64,000 nt of DNA from Hyposmocoma kahamanoa (GCF_003589595.1 NW_020654422.1:1724266-1788265); one strand, 5' to 3'; shown: positions 53,830-63,566, counted from the first letter of the stretch. Translations and numbers: made by a program. The notes: generated by a model from the sequence alone, not told the origin.

Positions 53830-54210
53830 ATGTTATTGTATCGATCACTTTGGAAAATATATATAGTAAAATTGAGGATATGCACTGATTACTAAAAGGT
53901 GGAAGAACACGATTCCTAAAAACTTTCACGATAGAAAAAACACTTACCTCGAAACTTTTATGTTTTCTCTGTTTTCTTATAAAAGTATTCAATATGTACT
54001 TTACGTAGTATACCAATGAGTTTTTTGATATGAACTGAACTAAATAGATATATACACGTATAGTATACGATATACATTTTTCAAATGGCTCTAATTTCGT
54101 TTATAAAAGAATAAATTCTGAAATAAAGCCAATGTCCCTTGCGCTGGACTCGCGCAATGGAATTGATTCTGTACGGGAAAAATTCGAGCTGAGGTAGCAT
54201 CAACTTTGAA
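53830..54210 (-). repeat. Diverged direct repeat F, copy 2, with splice-donor-like motif
   Basis: The partner of 24745-25110 in the same orientation, 29 kb away. On the minus strand CGAG|GTAAGTG (GT at 53946-53947) sits at the aligned position of the donor-like site in copy 1. Shared CAATGTCCC near 54130 and GTACGGGAA near 54172 mark the far end. Confidence 0.5.
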
Positions 54211-54977
54211 GGGTAAATTGGCATGACGATATACAAAATACACTAATTATTTATTGTTATAAGAAAAGGTAGTATAAGAATTTAATATTTAATAAACTGT
54301 AGGGTCGCGTTGAAATATTTCGCCCTAAACGTTTGGTTACCTATTAGACATTTCAATAAATAATGCATTCATAGTACATATTGTATTACGATCACGTATA
54401 CTCGTAAATCCCTCGCATAAATCTGAAATGGTGAGTTCACAGAATCGCCGTGGTTTATCATCGGATCAAACGCACGCAACTGCGCTTGCGCATTGCATTT
54501 AATTTTTTTAACCTTTTTTTACCTACACGCATTGCTCTTATAGTCAGCGAGCAATTTATGGCTTTTATAATGTTTTTGAATGGTCAATGTGGCTTGTGGG
54601 AGAGATGTGTATGTCAATTCAATTGCGGAATATAGTAAACGCTTTTAGTGTATAACTCTTAATCATTAGAAAGATCTAGATCAAGAGATTAATATTGTCG
54701 TAATACCGCATAGTTACCTGAGATCATAGTCCAACACAAAAACAAGCAAAGCGGGCAGGCTGACCCTAAGTAACTTAAGGAATTGATATTTTAGAAGAAT
54801 GTGATGAAATGCCCGACAACTTCATTGGTCAAATGGTTTGCTCTATGGACGCTGGATGAGAATGTCCCGAATTCGATTCCCGGTAGGAAAATTTTGGGAA
54901 GTGATTTCAAAAAAGGTTCAGGTGTGAGTGCGTAGAGAGAATTCCCTACTTTGAGGCCAGCTAATAGGTCTGGTTTA
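54211..54977. other. Unassigned stretch
   Basis: No feature recognised. Confidence 0.35.
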
Positions 54978-55118
54978 ATAGCAGTAGAGCTCCTTGTGAA
55001 AGAGTTCGTCCAGGGAATTACTGCCACTTTACTTATTTCAGCCGCCAAACAGTAATGTGAGCGTTACTGTGTTCCGGTTTGAAAGGGTGCTAGTGGAATT
55101 ACAGGCACATGGGACTTG
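54978..55118 (+). repeat. SINE-A copy 25, 5' half
   Basis: AATAGCAGTAGAGCTCCTTG to GGCACATGGGACTTGT. The 3' half and A-tail are missing. Confidence 0.88.
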
Positions 55119-56339
55119 TAATTTTTTCAATTTTACCTTTATTGAAATCAATTTGATATGTCCCGCCGCCTGCCCAGTTGCCAGACATTAGAATCGAGTA
55201 CCTGTGTAATTATTTTTTTATTATAAATAACAATAAATAATCGCATTTGTTTTCACCACGTTTAAACATAGTGCAAATAAACAATACAAATACTATCTAG
55301 TAATGTTTAAGGTGTACCATCACGCGCAGTACAAGGGATGCGCCTACTCAATTATTCATGTGTTTGCACCTACCCGACGCGCAAGTGATGACAGCCCTGA
55401 GATAGCTCGCATAGAATAGAGTACGAAATTAATATCAGAAGAGACATAAAGAACAGACTTAAAGGTTGAATTGAGGCTATCAGCGCAAAAATGATCTAAC
55501 CCTATGAAATACAAGTAGAAGATGAATTGAAATGAATAAGAGAGTAATCATATATGTAGCATCCAAATATAATATTTATGAAAAAAAAATGGGCTGCACC
55601 ACTTTACGCTTCAATTCTCGTTTAGTCCAAGTCAAGCCAGTTGGCTTGGACGGCAGTGAAAATATTTAGTAATGTCTAGTAGATATGATTACTTCATTTG
55701 TTTCTTATCCACGCTGATTTTGTAGCTATTATTATAAAATAAATAAATAGCGCGCATACTCGTAGCCCAGCACTAAACCTGGGTCGCGGGTACCATGGTC
55801 ACTGTAGATCAATGTACTTAATGTTTCAAAATTATTTATTGAAAATTATATCTCACGTCACATGCAAAGCGTTTTTTGGCGCTTAAAAAGTGACGGTTTG
55901 TATAACACGCGGCTAAGAGTATGTAGCATAATTTGTAAACCGTTTCTGATCTGATTGAATCAGATAACGAGGATTTAAATGAATAATTGAATATATTTAT
56001 CATAATTTTTCCATAAAGTTACAAAGTGACAATTAATTTCCTTCCAGGAAATGTTTTCGATGAGTAATCATCCAGTTTGTTAGGCAAATAAAGTGGAAAT
56101 AGTTACCAGTCTACCATTCTTATATCTATGGCACAAAAACAGAAAAAACTGAGTTGGTTGAATGCGTTTTTGCAATAAAAAGGCTATGTACAAATCGAAT
56201 CGTTCTCGTATTTTTAATTAGGCAAAAAGAAGAGTAATGGTTTCTTCTATCTAGACGGAGTGTGCTTTTTGTCTTTACTACTCTTTGCACGTTCTTACTG
56301 ATTCTCAATATTGTTTTTTTCTGCATTTCATTGTTTTTG
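55119..56339. other. Mostly unassigned; SINE-C scrap
   Basis: 55735-55805 (AAATAGCGCGCATACTCGTA, GCCCAGCACTAAACCTGGG) is a diverged minus-strand SINE-C 3' end. TCAAGCCAGTTGGCTTGGA near 55632 is a small hairpin. No coding evidence. Confidence 0.4.
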
Positions 56340-56600
56340 TTGAAGGTTTTACCAGTTCAACACCTCCAATGAACACTACACCAACTTCATTTTTGATCAT
56401 TTTCTGTTTTTAATGTAAACAGCCTTAAGTATTTCTTTGCTATAATATTAGCAAAGAAATAAACTCGACATTACTAGATACAAAAAAAAACCCTGCAACA
56501 ATACAGATTGTTATAGTACATTGAGACAAATGAAGAAACATCTCGCGAAGGAAAGAATCCAGACGTCAACTCACCGTGCGGTCCGATGACACGGGTTTCA
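56340..56600 (+). repeat. Repeat G, copy 2
   Basis: CACCTCCAATGAACACTACA, TTGATCATTTTCTGTTTTTA and ATGTAAACAGCC, then the hairpin TTTCTTTGCTATAATATTAGCAAAGAAA. Matches 60355-60560 (plus) and 30224-30360 (minus). GGCATAGTGTTCATTGGAGG recurs inverted at about 56933. Confidence 0.5.
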
Positions 56601-57255
56601 TATCTTGTACAGGGTTCTGTGGCCCAAAATTACAGCATCTGGCTATTCCTTGTTTTTAATATAAAAGAACACATTATGGGACCATGCCCCCAATGAGATA
56701 AATCACAGTAGATGCTATAAAATCTGGAACCTCTCGACGCGCAGAACAGAAAAGAGAAGCCTCCGCGGAATTCCTTCTAAGAGATGTTCCCAACGAACAT
56801 CGCCACTGACAATCTACCAATTTATCCTGATGAAGCTACCAAGTCTTATCACTTAAGCCGGCTAGAATACAGGGCGATTTCAGGTTTATGTACATATACT
56901 CTGTAGATGTACAAAAGACAACAATTTAAATGGCATAGTGTTCATTGGAGGTATCGAGGTATTTAAAAATGAACTTCAAAGTGTGCATTTGGACATTTTC
57001 AAACAGACTATCTTAATAAGGATTGTCAAGTGATTGAGCTAAGTGCACGTAGCTTGAAGGAAAAAGAACAGTACAAATTTTTAATGTTCATTTTTTTATG
57101 GGCAATTTTATCAGCTTTAAGCTACATCTATGTATAAAAGTATGATTTAAGGTGTTTGTTGTTTTAATAAACATAGATAAATTCGTCACTCATTTTGTTC
57201 ATTAATGCAGGTAACAAATACTTATTTGTTGCAAAAACAACTTGCGAAGTTAATA
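56601..57255. other. Unassigned stretch before mariner
   Basis: Includes the inverted partner of the CACCTCCAATGAACACTA motif at about 56933-56955, so repeat G may span 56345-56955 with inverted ends. Otherwise unnamed. Confidence 0.35.
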
Positions 57256-57256
57256 T

Positions 57257-57281
57257 TAGGGGTTAAAGTATGAAATTGCCG
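57257..57281 (+). repeat. Mariner left terminal inverted repeat
   Basis: TAGGGGTTAAAGTATGAAAT and following TGCCG. Paired with 58514-58538. Confidence 0.9.
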
Positions 57282-57441
57282 TTTTATTGCAATAGGTTCT
57301 TTGAATTTTCATAGAATCTTCATGGTTTGAGGTTTTCGAATGAAACTTTTATCAAATGGTTTCTGTGATTTTTTTTTTTTAATTTGAAACATTTGAATAT
57401 CGACTTTCAATTGTTTTTGTTATTCAATTTAGACAAGAAAG

Positions 57442-58461
57442 ATGGATACTGCGAAAATTCGAGTGATTTTTGAATACGAGTTCCGACGCGGAACTAACGC
57501 GGCAGAAACAGCCCGCAATATCAATGCTGCGTTTGGAGAGGGGTCTACTAATGAACGCACCGTGCGATTTTGGTTTAAACGCTTTCGTGATGGAAATTTC
57601 GACTTAAAGAACGAGCCACGAGGAAGACCGCCCACACAGGTGAATAACGATGAATTAAGAGAGATAGTGGAAGCCGATCCTAGTCAAACTACCCAGGAAT
57701 TAGCGGCATGGTTTAACGTTACCTTACCCACAATATTGACTCACTTGCGTCAAATCAATAAAATAAAAAAATACGAAAAATGGGTGCCTCATGATTTGAC
57801 TGATCTGCAGAAAGAAACGCGTGTTGAAACTTGTGTTGCCTTGTTGAACCGGTACAGAAATGAAGGAATATTGGATCGAATTGTAACATGTGATGAAAAG
57901 TGGATTCTTTATGATAACCGGAAAAGAAAAATGCAATGGCTGACCCCAGGTCAAATGCCACAACAGTGTCCTAAAGCAAAACTTACCAATAAAAAGGTAA
58001 TGGTAACTGTTTGGTGGTCTCAGCATGGTGTTATTCACTATAGTTTTCTCCGATCTGGTCAAGCAATAACGGCAGATGTCTATTGTGCCGAACTCCGAAC
58101 CATGTTGACAAAACTAGCAGTAAAACAGCCCCGACTCATGAATCGATCTTCACCATTATTGCTCCACGACAACGCGAGACCTCACACAGCACGAGAAACC
58201 ATTTTGACCCTTCAGGAACTGCAGTTAGAAACCATTCGTCATCCTCCGTATTCACCAGACCTTGCTCCAACGGACTACCATTTTTTTCGTGATTTGGACA
58301 ATTATCTACGTGACAAGAAGTTTTCTTCCCAGGAGGCAGTACAAAATGCTTTCACACAGTTTGTGCAGTCTAGATCGTCGGAGTTCTATCGCAAAGGCAT
58401 TAATAACCTTCCCATTAGATTGCAGCAATGTATAGATAATAATGGCAACTATTTTGATTAA
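57442..58461 (+). CDS. Mariner transposase, 339 aa, apparently intact
   Basis: Catalyses cut-and-paste transposition of the surrounding mariner in the nucleus, acting on its terminal inverted repeats and inserting at TA. The N-terminal part (about residues 1-105) has the paired helix-turn-helix arrangement of DNA binding, with VRFWFKRFRDG at 41-51 and a GRPP hook-like segment at 61-64. The linker motif WVPHDL (family WVPHEL) is at 114-119. The DDE/D catalytic residues are Asp151 in TCDEKW, Asp243 in LHDNARPH and Asp278 in YSPDLAPTDY; the last two are separated by 34 residues, the mariner D,D34D spacing. Length is as expected for the family (about 340-350), ending GNYFD. The ATG is the first in the frame and lies 186 bp inside the left end. 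No stop or frameshift is visible. Resemblance to Hsmar1-type sequences suggests the cecropia subfamily. Activity is untested. Confidence 0.93.
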   Translation: MDTAKIRVIFEYEFRRGTNAAETARNINAAFGEGSTNERTVRFWFKRFRDGNFDLKNEPRGRPPTQVNNDELREIVEADPSQTTQELAAWFNVTLPTILTHLRQINKIKKYEKWVPHDLTDLQKETRVETCVALLNRYRNEGILDRIVTCDEKWILYDNRKRKMQWLTPGQMPQQCPKAKLTNKKVMVTVWWSQHGVIHYSFLRSGQAITADVYCAELRTMLTKLAVKQPRLMNRSSPLLLHDNARPHTARETILTLQELQLETIRHPPYSPDLAPTDYHFFRDLDNYLRDKKFSSQEAVQNAFTQFVQSRSSEFYRKGINNLPIRLQQCIDNNGNYFD

Positions 58462-58513
58462 ATAAATTTGTTAAAAATTTAAAAAATAAACAATTTAGAT
58501 TTTCAGTACAAGT

Positions 58514-58538
58514 CGACAATTTCATACTTTAACCCCTA
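58514..58538 (-). repeat. Mariner right terminal inverted repeat
   Basis: The reverse complement begins TAGGGGTTAAAGTATGAAAT then TGTCG, differing from the left repeat at one inner base. Confidence 0.9.
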
Positions 58539-58846
58539 TATAATTGAAAGTTTAAAGTCAGATATCAATGTCACTATTGTTATTGACGATCATTGGACTT
58601 GATGTATCCTCGGAGTTGAAATTTTACCTGGAATTCGTACTTTATGCCCTGACTTGACCTCCAATCTGATATGACCCACCGAAGACGAGGTTATTGCCTA
58701 TAAACGAATTAATGGACTGAAGACACAAGAAGAAGGCGACAGTACTCCCTGAACGAATGCCTTGTGAACATGGAGTTGTACGGCTATTACTCCTTTCATC
58801 ATGATGGCAGATATGTCCAGGCAGAGTTCAGCATGATGTCAACTAA
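58539..58846. other. Unassigned stretch
   Basis: 58740-58775 (GTACTCCCTGAACGAATGCC then TTGTGAACATGGAG) faintly resembles the SINE-A 5' end, minus strand. Otherwise nothing. Confidence 0.35.
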
Positions 58847-59347
58847 CATCGAGTCTATATTTAGGAATAGAGATGAAATGTCATTGAATTTGTTTGAAAA
58901 CTATTCTGCCAAATCATTACGGTGACAACTGCGCTCCGATTAGCCAGCCCTAATTCGAAACAATTGACGGGTGTCGTCAATTGTTTCATTTCAAATCAAC
59001 CAATTTAACTTGAGCTATAATGGGTGAAAATTGAATCGATTATATATTTGCTATTTAATATTTAGATTCCGTTTGTTTTATAATTAGATGTTTTGCTGTT
59101 TTTCCCACACTACCAAATGGAACAGCCCCCCATTGTAAGAGATATTATCTTTGTTATAATAAATACAGAACATTTTTGAAATATACGGAGACGTACACAC
59201 AGGTCGATTGTTGGCGCTTTACCATTTCAGCTTTCTAATTTGTGATTTAAGCGCAAACGAGAGTTGATATTTAAAAGCGATATAAGGACCATTTGCCAGG
59301 GATGAACGGCCCTTATTTCGTCTCTATTTCTGGTTATATACTCGATG
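58847..59347 (-). mobile_element. hAT-like MITE family 1, copy D
   Basis: Inverted relative to copies A-C. Ends CATCGAGTCTATATTTAGGA and CTGGTTATATACTCGATG. The flanks TCAACTAA and GCTACCAA agree at only five of eight places, so the duplication has decayed or the boundary was rearranged. Confidence 0.82.
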
Positions 59348-60354
59348 GCTACCAAAATATGTAGCGGACTGTATCAATGGATTAAAAGGTGGGTGCTTAC
59401 AACGAGTGAGCAAAACCAAAGCAAACGTACTTACAGTTTATTAATTTTTATTATAAAACACGTCCCTATGAGCTATCAAAGCAAAACAGCAAAACAAAGT
59501 CAAGAAAAGGCGCCAAAAACAGTCACGTTTAAATTTAGATTTTAAATATAAAACTAATACTTAAAGAGACTATAAAATATATACAAAAGAGATATGTAGG
59601 GACTGGTGCGATATGCTACATAATGACGTGATCAGCGTGCTAAGTTCTGTGTCGTAATAATAGTGTATGTCATCGGTACGATAAGAAGAAGACGTTGCTG
59701 TCTTCACGTTATTCTAGTGTTTTGTCATTGCGTGCGTGCATATCTTCGATCTTTCCTGTTCCAAATTGACAATAGACTAAAGTAAACCTATTTCCATCTA
59801 GTCTCGCGTAAATTTTTTCATTCTAGTGTCTGTTTTTCGCATCACTGGTTCCAATTGGAGCAATAACGTTTGTACGCTATTGACACAGATTGGCATTCTC
59901 CTGAGCTACCCATCGTAACTGATATTGGGCAAGTTTTTGAGAACTACGTATTTTCGATTCAACAGTTTGTAGTTTAGTCAAACTCATTCTTTGAATGAGT
60001 TATATTTTATACATATGCACGTACCATTCCTTTCCAGTACGTCTGGCGCACATTAGGCAACCATCGGCTGGTACGTTAACCCGTTTGACAAATTCATTCT
60101 CCACGATAGCAACCATGTCATTGATACGATAAGAAGGAGTTATATTCGTACTAAAAATATACTAAAACCACGATTAATGGAGAATGTCTGCTTTGGAAAG
60201 TTGTGTAAGACCGTGCGTCTTATTCGAAAGATCATATACAGCAGATAAAGAGAAAGATGAGATTTTCTGCTTAGACCTTGGGCCCACGGAGACTCCAATG
60301 ATACTCTTCTGGCTGCTTGCTTATATTACATTTGACGGGAAAACGTTATAACGA
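59348..60354. other. Unassigned stretch
   Basis: GGTACGATAAGAAGAAG (about 59677) and TTGATACGATAAGAAGG (about 60120) form a short internal repeat. 60023-60053 repeats a segment at 12190. No gene signal. Confidence 0.4.
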
Positions 60355-60560
60355 TATCTTCAATTAACACTACGCCAATGTAATTTTTTGGTCGATCATT
60401 TTCTGTTATTTTTGTAAACAGCCATATTTATATACTAATCTTATGCTCCCAGAATTTTGTTAAAAAAATTTAGAAATAAAAAATATAATGCGACAAAATA
60501 ACGAAACAAAATAAAAACAAAACAGTATCCGTAGAAGACGAACTCACAGTGGACTGGCTG
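60355..60560 (+). repeat. Repeat G, copy 3
   Basis: AATTAACACTACGCCAATGT, TCGATCATTTTCTGTTATTT and GTAAACAGCC follow the same order as 56365-56425, and GAACTCACAGTGGACTGG near 60540 parallels CAACTCACCGTGCGGTCC near 56569. Confidence 0.5.
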
Positions 60561-60791
60561 CGACCTGGAGCTATGTGTATTTTCTACACTAAAGACTCGT
60601 ATGGGTGTATTGATAGTACAGTGCGTACCCTTGGTATAATACTGTCACATGTGATCATACGTGAAAAGTGATGTTATCACATGAAAGTCGTAAAAATAAT
60701 ATGAACTTACGAGTATAATATTATGTGAAACTTTATAACTCTCCTATTCAAGCATAAAACTCAATATAGGTCCTTCCGCGTACACATTAAG

Positions 60792-61093
60792 TAGCAAGTA
60801 GAGTTCCTTGTGAAAGATTTCGTCCAGGGAAGTACTACCATCTTACCTATTTCTGCCGCCAAGCAGTAATGTCAGCATTGCTGAGTGCAAGTTTAGAAGG
60901 GTAAGAGTGCCGGTGAAATTACATGCACATGGGACTTGTCAACTTATGTCTCAGGGTTACGGGCACAGTGGTAGAGTCCCTTAGATCTTTGCGATTTAAA
61001 GCTCTGATTGGCCCTGCAACTGTTATGGACAGGCTTGTAGGTTATCATCAGGCGCACGAATTGTTCGTCCCGTCACTTGATATTAGAAAAAAA
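60792..61093 (+). repeat. SINE-A copy 26, full length
   Basis: AGTAGCAAGTAGAGTTCCTTG to CTTGATATTAGAAAAAAAC. All blocks are present in order. Confidence 0.92.
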
Positions 61094-61094
61094 C

Positions 61095-61537
61095 TGTTAT
61101 CGACTAATTTCTTCGAATAATCTTTAAACCTTTCTGCTGAAAGGTTGTAATTTTGCAGATGTGCCCATTATTACATCAAAGGTGCGAGATGTAACGTAAC
61201 AAACGTTGTTAAACTTAATATTAATGACTTTAATATGGTTCTCGAGAATCGAGGTCGACTAGAACCACTTTAAATATTATTCGTCGGTAGTACTGTACAA
61301 TGATGTACCCATATACGTTCCACTTCTGGACACGGTTCCCCCTAACCTTGGTATACTACTGATTAGCTAGGTATACTTCAGACATCTTCAAAAAGTTTTT
61401 TGAAGCATCCTCTACTTCATCACATTTACGTCATCATCAATCCATTTATAAGTCCCACTGCTGGGCACGGATCTCCTTTCCGGCGAGTGTTTAGGCCATA
61501 GTTCTTTTATATTACCAAGTGACACAGTACATCATTA
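61095..61537. other. Unassigned stretch
   Basis: 61130-61200 (CTGCTGAAAGGTTGTAATTT, GCAGATGTGCCC) belongs to the low-copy segment also seen near 9765, 38450 and 39600. Rest unnamed. Confidence 0.4.
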
Positions 61538-62101
61538 GGGCGCGTTCCCACTATGTCGTCACGTTTTATTATCGTTGGCCGACTGTCGTGTCTAGCCTGT
61601 TCCCATATCACGACTATCTGCCGTAGACAATTTTTTATCGTTGAACGACTGTCGTGATTAGCTGTTCCCACTAGATCGTGACGACAATAGGAGCTGCGAC
61701 AATCTGTCTTCCCGTTTTTATCGTGACGTTTTTTTATCGTCCGATGACTGTCGTTCTAGCTGTTCCTACTGTGACGACAGTTTGTCGTTGTAAAGATAAA
61801 AAATCGTGAACGACAGTTAATCGTGTCGTGCTATATGTGAACAAGTTCATTTCGATCAGTTCAGTTCATTCGATTCCCGGGCCGGGAGAAATAGTTGTAT
61901 GGCCTACAATTATTTCTCTCGAGAGTTTGGGTGTAATTTGTGGTTGTCTATGTGTGTGTCCATGGCACCCGCGACACAGGGTTTCCCTAGTGCGGGGCTA
62001 TGTTGAGTGTGTGCGTTATTTATTTATTTATTTAAATATACAAACCACGACACTGTAAACTGCACGACAATCTGTCGTCACGACATAGTGGGAACGCGCC
62101 C
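61538..62101. mobile_element. Harbinger-like MITE with TTA duplication, containing a SINE-C
   Basis: Ends GGGCGCGTTCCCACTATGTC and GACATAGTGGGAACGCGCCC are exact inverses over at least 20 bp. TTA lies on both sides (61535-61537 and 62102-62104). The interior is a series of CGACTGTCGTG/GTCGTCACG words. SINE-C copy 3 interrupts it at about 61868-62035. Confidence 0.9.
61868..62035 (+). repeat. SINE-C copy 3, nested in MITE
   Basis: CGATTCCCGGGCCGGGAGAA, TATGGCCTACAATTATTTCT, GGGTTTCCCTAGTGCGGGGC and GTGTGCGTTA plus a (TTTA)n tail. It begins in the B box, so the A box is missing. It inserted after the MITE. Confidence 0.88.
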
Positions 62102-62186
62102 TTACTCATATACATTCCACTTCTGGATACGGCTCAAAACGCTGTTATATTACAGGTTAGGTATTTCAGACATCTTTAAAAAGTTA

Positions 62187-62505
62187 CCAAGTGACGGGAC
62201 GAATGACTCGAGCGCCTGTTGGTAAGCGACACGCCTACCAGTAACAGTTGCAATGCCATACAGAGCTTTAAATCGCAAAGATCTTAGGGACACTGCCTTA
62301 GCGCCCGTCACCCTGAGACACATTGACAAGTCCCATGTGCCTGTAATTTCACCAAATTTTACTGCGTTCAGGATTAAAAGGGTTAAGGGTGACCCTTTTA
62401 ATCCTGAACGCAGTAAAGCTCACATTACTGCTTGGCGACAGAAATAGGTAAGGTGGCAGTACTTCCCTGGAGGAACTTTTTCATAAGGAGCTCTTACTGC
62501 TACTT
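62187..62505 (-). repeat. SINE-A copy 27 with internal perfect hairpin
   Basis: TACCAAGTGACGGGACGAAT to GGAGCTCTTACTGCTACTT. The GGTTTTGAAGGG region is replaced by an inverted duplication (62358-62417). Confidence 0.88.
62358..62417. repeat. Perfect hairpin, 26-bp stem, in SINE-A
   Basis: Arms 62358-62383 (TTTACTGCGTTCAGGATTAA AAGGGT) and 62392-62417 are exact reverse complements around TAAGGGTG. Ordinary SINE-A copies carry only one arm. Confidence 0.93.
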
Positions 62506-62859
62506 AAAATATTCGTCCATCCATCAATTTCACGTGATTCTATACAATTCAATGATGCACCAATCCTTCCAGGATCTTCTGTGTTCTGTTGTTACTACAA
62601 GCATGTTGAATCGTCTTCTTCAGAGGAGACCCATGCTTAGTAGTGGGCTAATATGGGTTGCCATAGTAGAGTTAAACTATCACTGGACAGAGTCATGTTT
62701 ATTGTATCATGTTGACGCTAACAACTTGAACGCACAATTCGCACCCTCGCATCTCTGCAAGAAAATAGCGACGGTCTTGCCTCTGCGGCAATAATTAAAT
62801 AGGGTATATTGAGCTTTATAAAGGTGTTACTAAGGTGGAGTTTGGTGTGAGGGTGGGAT
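62506..62859. other. Unassigned stretch
   Basis: The open frame 62432-62794 starts in the SINE and shows no motif. I see nothing else. Confidence 0.35.
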
Positions 62860-63103
62860 AAGGGATGCTGCGGCCCGTGTATGTATTATGAAGCGGGCGC
62901 GGGGAGGCGTTGCCGGTCGCTCGATATCTTCAGTCGCGAAATTGCCGCCGCCGTGGACGCGTCGTTGTACGGACACTTGACAAAAACATTTTATTGTTTT
63001 TTTGTTGTATATTTAAAAAGTGAAGTGATGATGTCATTGTGATTTTGTGTTTTTGTAACTCGTGCTTGGATTGTTATCGAGTTGCCAACTTTAAGTTAAA
63101 AAG
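62860..63103 (+). promoter_or_regulatory. Candidate CpG-rich promoter and non-coding first exon with splice donor
   Basis: 62865-62985 is strongly CpG-rich (GAAGCGGGCGCGGGGAGGCG, GCCGCCGCCGTGGACGCGTC) in an AT-rich window, and belongs to no repeat family here. CTTCAGTCGC at about 62928 contains the arthropod initiator TCAGTC, and GGACG downstream resembles a DPE though four bases off the usual spacing. The segment ends AAAAAG|GTGAGT at 63103/63104, a near-ideal 5' splice site. Together these suggest the first exon of a plus-strand host gene continuing beyond the window. No coding start is visible, and no transcript evidence is available. Confidence 0.45.
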
Positions 63104-63339
63104 GTGAGTCTTGTGCAATGGTCACACTGTTTTCGAAGCTGTGTCAAACTTGTGCCAAAGTACGTACGCTCTGAAATTGATACCATTTTAGGTTATGGTC
63201 CGGATGTACTTAAGTTTTTAAATATTTTAGAGACTATATTTCCAATTCTTTTCGTAATATTATTTGATGCACCTACCGTTGCGTAGCACATTAAATAATG
63301 TTATTAATTACTAAAACACATTTTTATAACATCACTTTG

Positions 63340-63500
63340 TTTATATCGAGTCCGTAGGTTCTCGGACTGATATTGCGTACGTTTGTTTTTGCCTGCCGAG
63401 ACCATGTAAAGGGTCAGAAACGTTGTTACATATGAAAAAAAAAAACAAATATATACGCCATTTAAATGCGAAAAAATTGTTTCATTTCCAATCGTATTGT
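63340..63500 (-). repeat. Repeat family E, copy 7
   Basis: GAGACCATGTAAAGGGTCAG then AAACGTTGTTACATATG, and GCGAAAAAATTGTTTCATTT with CCAATCG, are the reverse of the 2080-2170 arrangement including the ACAGGTCCCATGGTC end. Confidence 0.6.
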
Positions 63501-63566
63501 TTGATTTATTAATTTTTTTATGTTTGACCTGAATAACGTTTTTCAGTAATTTTCAGGTTAGTATTC

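Larger units (their letters stand above)
57256..58538 (+). mobile_element. Complete mariner transposon
   Basis: About 1.28 kb, the usual mariner size. The left terminus TTAGGGGTTAAAGTATGAAA and right terminus TTTCATACTTTAACCCCTA are inverses, identical over the core 22 bp. TA lies on both sides (57254-57255 and 58539-58540). The exact first base is ambiguous by one position because the two ends differ there. AATAAA signals follow the stop codon. It carries an uninterrupted transposase. It is a cut-and-paste class II element. Confidence 0.93.

Noticed and set aside
57724..58062. 112-codon minus-strand ORF
   Set aside because: Shadow of the mariner transposase on the opposite strand.
62432..62794. 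120-codon ORF as host gene
   Set aside because: The first part is the opposite strand of SINE-A copy 27, and no domain is recognisable in the rest.
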